In this document: positions 5,131 to 5,858 of the stretch, one piece after another
Numbering within the stretch: the first letter of the stretch is position 1
Layout: every line of letters begins with the position of its first letter
Assembly (NCBI GenBank): GCA_022826345.1
Contig: JAJDVB010000063.1
Location: forward strand, 1 to 5,858
Length of the DNA stretch: 5,858 bases
Direction of reading: 5' to 3'
Origin: Alphaproteobacteria bacterium
GTDB taxonomy: Bacteria; Pseudomonadota; Alphaproteobacteria; UBA828
The notes under the pieces: generated by a model
Databases searched by the model: none
What the model was told of the DNA's origin: nothing
What the model saw: only the letters and a program-made list of their open reading frames with translations
Program-made: the position numbers and the translations under genes

Positions 5131-5858
5131 GCCTCGCGCACCGTTTTCTGGAACACGTCGAGGCAGTGGGCCTTCACCCGGACGAACGCGCTCTCTGAAA
5201 TGGTGGCGGCGGTGCGCGGCCGCGGGATGCCGACGGTAACGTAATCCGCGATCTCGGCCGGTCCGCGCGACAGCAGCATCACGTCGTCGGCGAGATAGAC
5301 CGCCTCCTCAAGGTCGTGGGACACGAACACCATCGTCGTCCGCGTGTCCATGAACAGCGCCTGCAGCTGGTCGCGCATGAACAGCGTCATCTCGTAGTCG
5401 AGCGCCGAAAACGGCTCGTCGAGGAACAGCACCTCTGGCTCGATCACCAGAGAGCGCATTATCGAGACGAGTTGCTGCTGGCCGCCCGACAACTGGTAGG
5501 GGTACTTGGCGAGGTCCAGGGTGACGCCGAGACGGTCGACCAGGCGTTCCACGCGCGTATCCCGTTCGGCGCGCGGGATGTTCCTGAATTTCAGCGGGTA
5601 GCGGATGTTGTCGATCGACCGCATCCACGGGAACAGGGCTTCCCGGTAGTTCTGGAACACGTAGCCGAAATTGGTGTCGCGCAGGCGCTTGCCGCCGAAT
5701 CGGATGGTGCCCGCATCCGGCTCCAGCAGCCCCGCGACCAGATTGATGAGGGTCGATTTCCCGCAACCGTTGGGGCCGAACACCGACACGAACCGGCCGC
5801 GCGGGATGTCGAGGTCGAAACCGTCGTATATGACCGCTTCGCCGAAGGCCTTCGACAG
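5127..5858 (-). CDS. ABC transporter ATP-binding protein, NitT/TauT (SsuB/TauB-like) type, 5' end truncated by window
   Basis: This is the ATPase that powers import through the adjoining permease at the inner face of the membrane. The frame stays open to the window edge, giving 243 visible residues; the GTG at 5789 is internal, because the 23 codons before it (LSKAFGEAVIYDGFDLDIPR and on) read as normal ABC N-terminal sequence. Visible numbering: Walker A GPNGCGKST (28-36), Q-loop YVFQNYREALFPW with Gln69, signature LSGGQ (123-127), Walker B LFLDEP (144-149), D-loop SALD (151-154) and switch His181 in VSHDLEEAV. All catalytic elements are intact. The region after the signature reads QQLVSIMRSL, where many relatives have QRVAIARAL. 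Only a few dozen N-terminal residues should be missing. The gene precedes the permease with a 4-base GTGA overlap, so both are in one operon that enters from beyond the right edge. Confidence 0.94.
   Translation of the reverse strand: MSKAFGEAVIYDGFDLDIPRGRFVSVFGPNGCGKSTLINLVAGLLEPDAGTIRFGGKRLRDTNFGYVFQNYREALFPWMRSIDNIRYPLKFRNIPRAERDTRVERLVDRLGVTLDLAKYPYQLSGGQQQLVSIMRSLVIEPEVLFLDEPFSALDYEMTLFMRDQLQALFMDTRTTMVFVSHDLEEAVYLADDVMLLSRGPAEIADYVTVGIPRPRTAATISESAFVRVKAHCLDVFQKTVREA

Noticed and set aside
4357..5244. 295-codon plus-strand open frame opposite the ABC permease
   Set aside because: Charged, low-complexity translation opposite an intact permease and part of the ATPase. It has no ribosome binding site or motif.
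5787..5789. GTG at 5789 as ATPase start
   Set aside because: It would remove the normal ABC N-terminal strands, which are visible in frame up to the window edge. The gene simply runs out of the window.

Overview
The window is high-GC DNA with tightly packed transport genes. It reads like a free-living alphaproteobacterium (Rhizobiales or Rhodospirillales type). I infer this from the strong G/C third-position bias, the gene families present and the style of palindromic repeats between genes. No rRNA or tRNA gene is visible to fix the taxon.

Layout: (1) 1-232, plus strand: the last 76 codons of a family-5 (peptide/nickel/opine type) ABC transporter solute-binding protein whose start lies outside the window. 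(2) 233-713: a 481-base gene-free stretch filled with palindromes. These include a roughly 121-base, nearly perfectly paired long hairpin (392-512), flanked by two related short hairpin repeats in opposite orientation (about 304-330 and 596-623), plus other small stem-loops. (3) 714-1358: a complete beta-class-like glutathione S-transferase. (4) 1438-4343: a complete three-gene TRAP transporter operon in the order dctP (periplasmic binding protein), dctQ (small membrane subunit), dctM (large membrane subunit). (5) 4363-5858, minus strand: a convergent operon with a NitT/TauT-type ABC permease (complete) and its ATPase (5' end cut by the window edge).

How the genes work together: DctP should capture a small, probably carboxylate, solute in the periplasm and deliver it to the DctQ/DctM membrane complex for ion-driven uptake. 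The minus-strand permease and ATPase form the membrane and motor parts of a separate ATP-driven importer; their binding protein is not in the window and may lie upstream, beyond position 5858. The GST is a cytoplasmic enzyme with no visible functional link to either transporter. Both operons use a 4-base GTGA stop/start overlap (dctP/dctQ and ATPase/permease), which suggests translational coupling.

I see no defence system, prophage, CRISPR array or clearly new protein family. The coding content is ordinary accessory transport and metabolism. The most unusual part is the palindrome-rich intergenic region at 233-713.
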